Source: Lithodes maja
Taxonomy: Eukaryota > Arthropoda > Malacostraca > Decapoda > Lithodidae
Direction of reading: 5' to 3'
Assembly (NCBI GenBank): GCA_037953745.1
Contig: JBAKBP010001425.1
Location: forward strand, 1-64,000
DNA: 64,000 nucleotides
Shown here: in pieces, positions 63,600-64,000 of the stretch
How positions within the stretch are numbered: position 1 is the stretch's first letter
How the letters are laid out: each line of letters begins with the position of its first letter
Program-made: the position numbers and the translations under genes
The notes under the pieces: model-generated
The model's database searches: none
Told to the model about the DNA's origin: nothing
Seen by the model: the letters and a program-made list of their open reading frames with translations, nothing else

Positions 63600-64000
63600 C
63601 CCCTCAGACCCGGTTGGGCTCTGAGGCCTCCATAAAAAACACCCCCCACGCAACCCGGAAGGGTGCTGAGGCTCCGGCAGCTTGAAAGCCTGTAAGCTTG
63701 GTGTGCGAGGCGTCCGTCCGACGCATGTAAACAAAAACCGGCTGGACCGACGCCGCGCATCTCCGACCACAAGAAGGAGTGCGTCGCTTGTTCGAGTGTG
63801 CCTGTATGTTATTGTTAAGTAGCGAAAAGTAGTGTAAAGTGGCTGATTTTGCCACAAAGCTATCTCCACGGAAATCGTCATCACAACTGAACCAGTTGTC
63901 TTAGAGAGCTCTACTTAACGCCATTCTACAGGTACGAAACACATCTACGCTTGGGGATGCACGGGAATGCGGAAGCAGTCAAAATAACAAAGATACGGTA
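63600..64000. mobile_element. piggyBac-derived MITE, cut by the window end
   Basis: Begins after TTAA with CCCCTCAGACCCGG. It shares most of its text with the MITE at 49469-49947 (AGCTTGAAAGCCTGT, GTGCGAGGCGTC, CCGACGCATGTAAACA, TTAGAGAGCTCTACTTAA). Like the piggyBac element's left end it has a second ACCCGGA about 48 bp inside. The right end is outside the window. Confidence 0.85.

Overview
The window reads as repeat-rich animal genomic DNA, most likely from an arthropod and probably a decapod crustacean. This is inferred from the mix of very long (TA)n and CAGTATATA arrays, DIRS-type, Penelope-type, piggyBac and Ty3-group elements, and tRNA-derived SINEs. I found no convincing single-copy host gene. 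Nearly every long open frame belongs to a mobile element, so the window is best read as a stack of insertions.

Layout. 1-2145: microsatellites and a decayed non-LTR retrotransposon 3' end carrying a tRNA-Thr-like SINE. 2146-11391: element A (minus strand), a complete LTR retrotransposon with 1.8-kb LTRs and one intact 1699-codon gag-pol frame in the order Gag, protease, integrase, RT, RNase H. Integrase before RT is unusual for the Ty3/gypsy group and matches the Gmr1-like arrangement. 11392-13265: microsatellites and LINE debris. 13266-18687: element G, a 5'-truncated, broken element of another family with the same integrase-first order; its RT is split by a solo LTR of the A family. 18690-21120: a 26-bp minisatellite interrupted by a second type of SINE. 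21121-25502: unannotated DNA, a pyrimidine-rich tract, and a LINE fragment sitting inside an older repeat.

25503-47525 is a three-level nest. Element D (plus strand, A family, several frame breaks) has element E (minus strand, 27057-39775, same family) inside its 5' LTR. E in turn has a 3.5-kb non-LTR element F (31718-35223) inside its pol frame. F encodes a PHD finger, an RT and a C-terminal restriction-like endonuclease. Target duplications (GTAG for E, AATAAGGA for F) support the order D, then E, then F.

47526-52910 holds SINE and LINE debris and a 3.4-kb unit with perfect 24-bp terminal inverted repeats. That unit contains a Penelope-like RT, itself interrupted by a piggyBac-type MITE. 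A pogo/Tigger-like MITE and a fold-back element follow. 53453-63595 looks like one decayed DIRS-type element (minus strand: Gag, RT-RNase H, tyrosine recombinase) broken up by a 0.9-kb TTAA-flanked MITE, a 4.3-kb piggyBac element with a defective transposase, and at its upstream edge another piggyBac-derived MITE that runs off the window.

There is no operon-like cooperation between genes here. The functional logic is within each element: autonomous or formerly autonomous copies, and non-autonomous derivatives that share their ends. Many frame breaks lie at homopolymer runs, so some apparent pseudogenes may reflect base-calling error.
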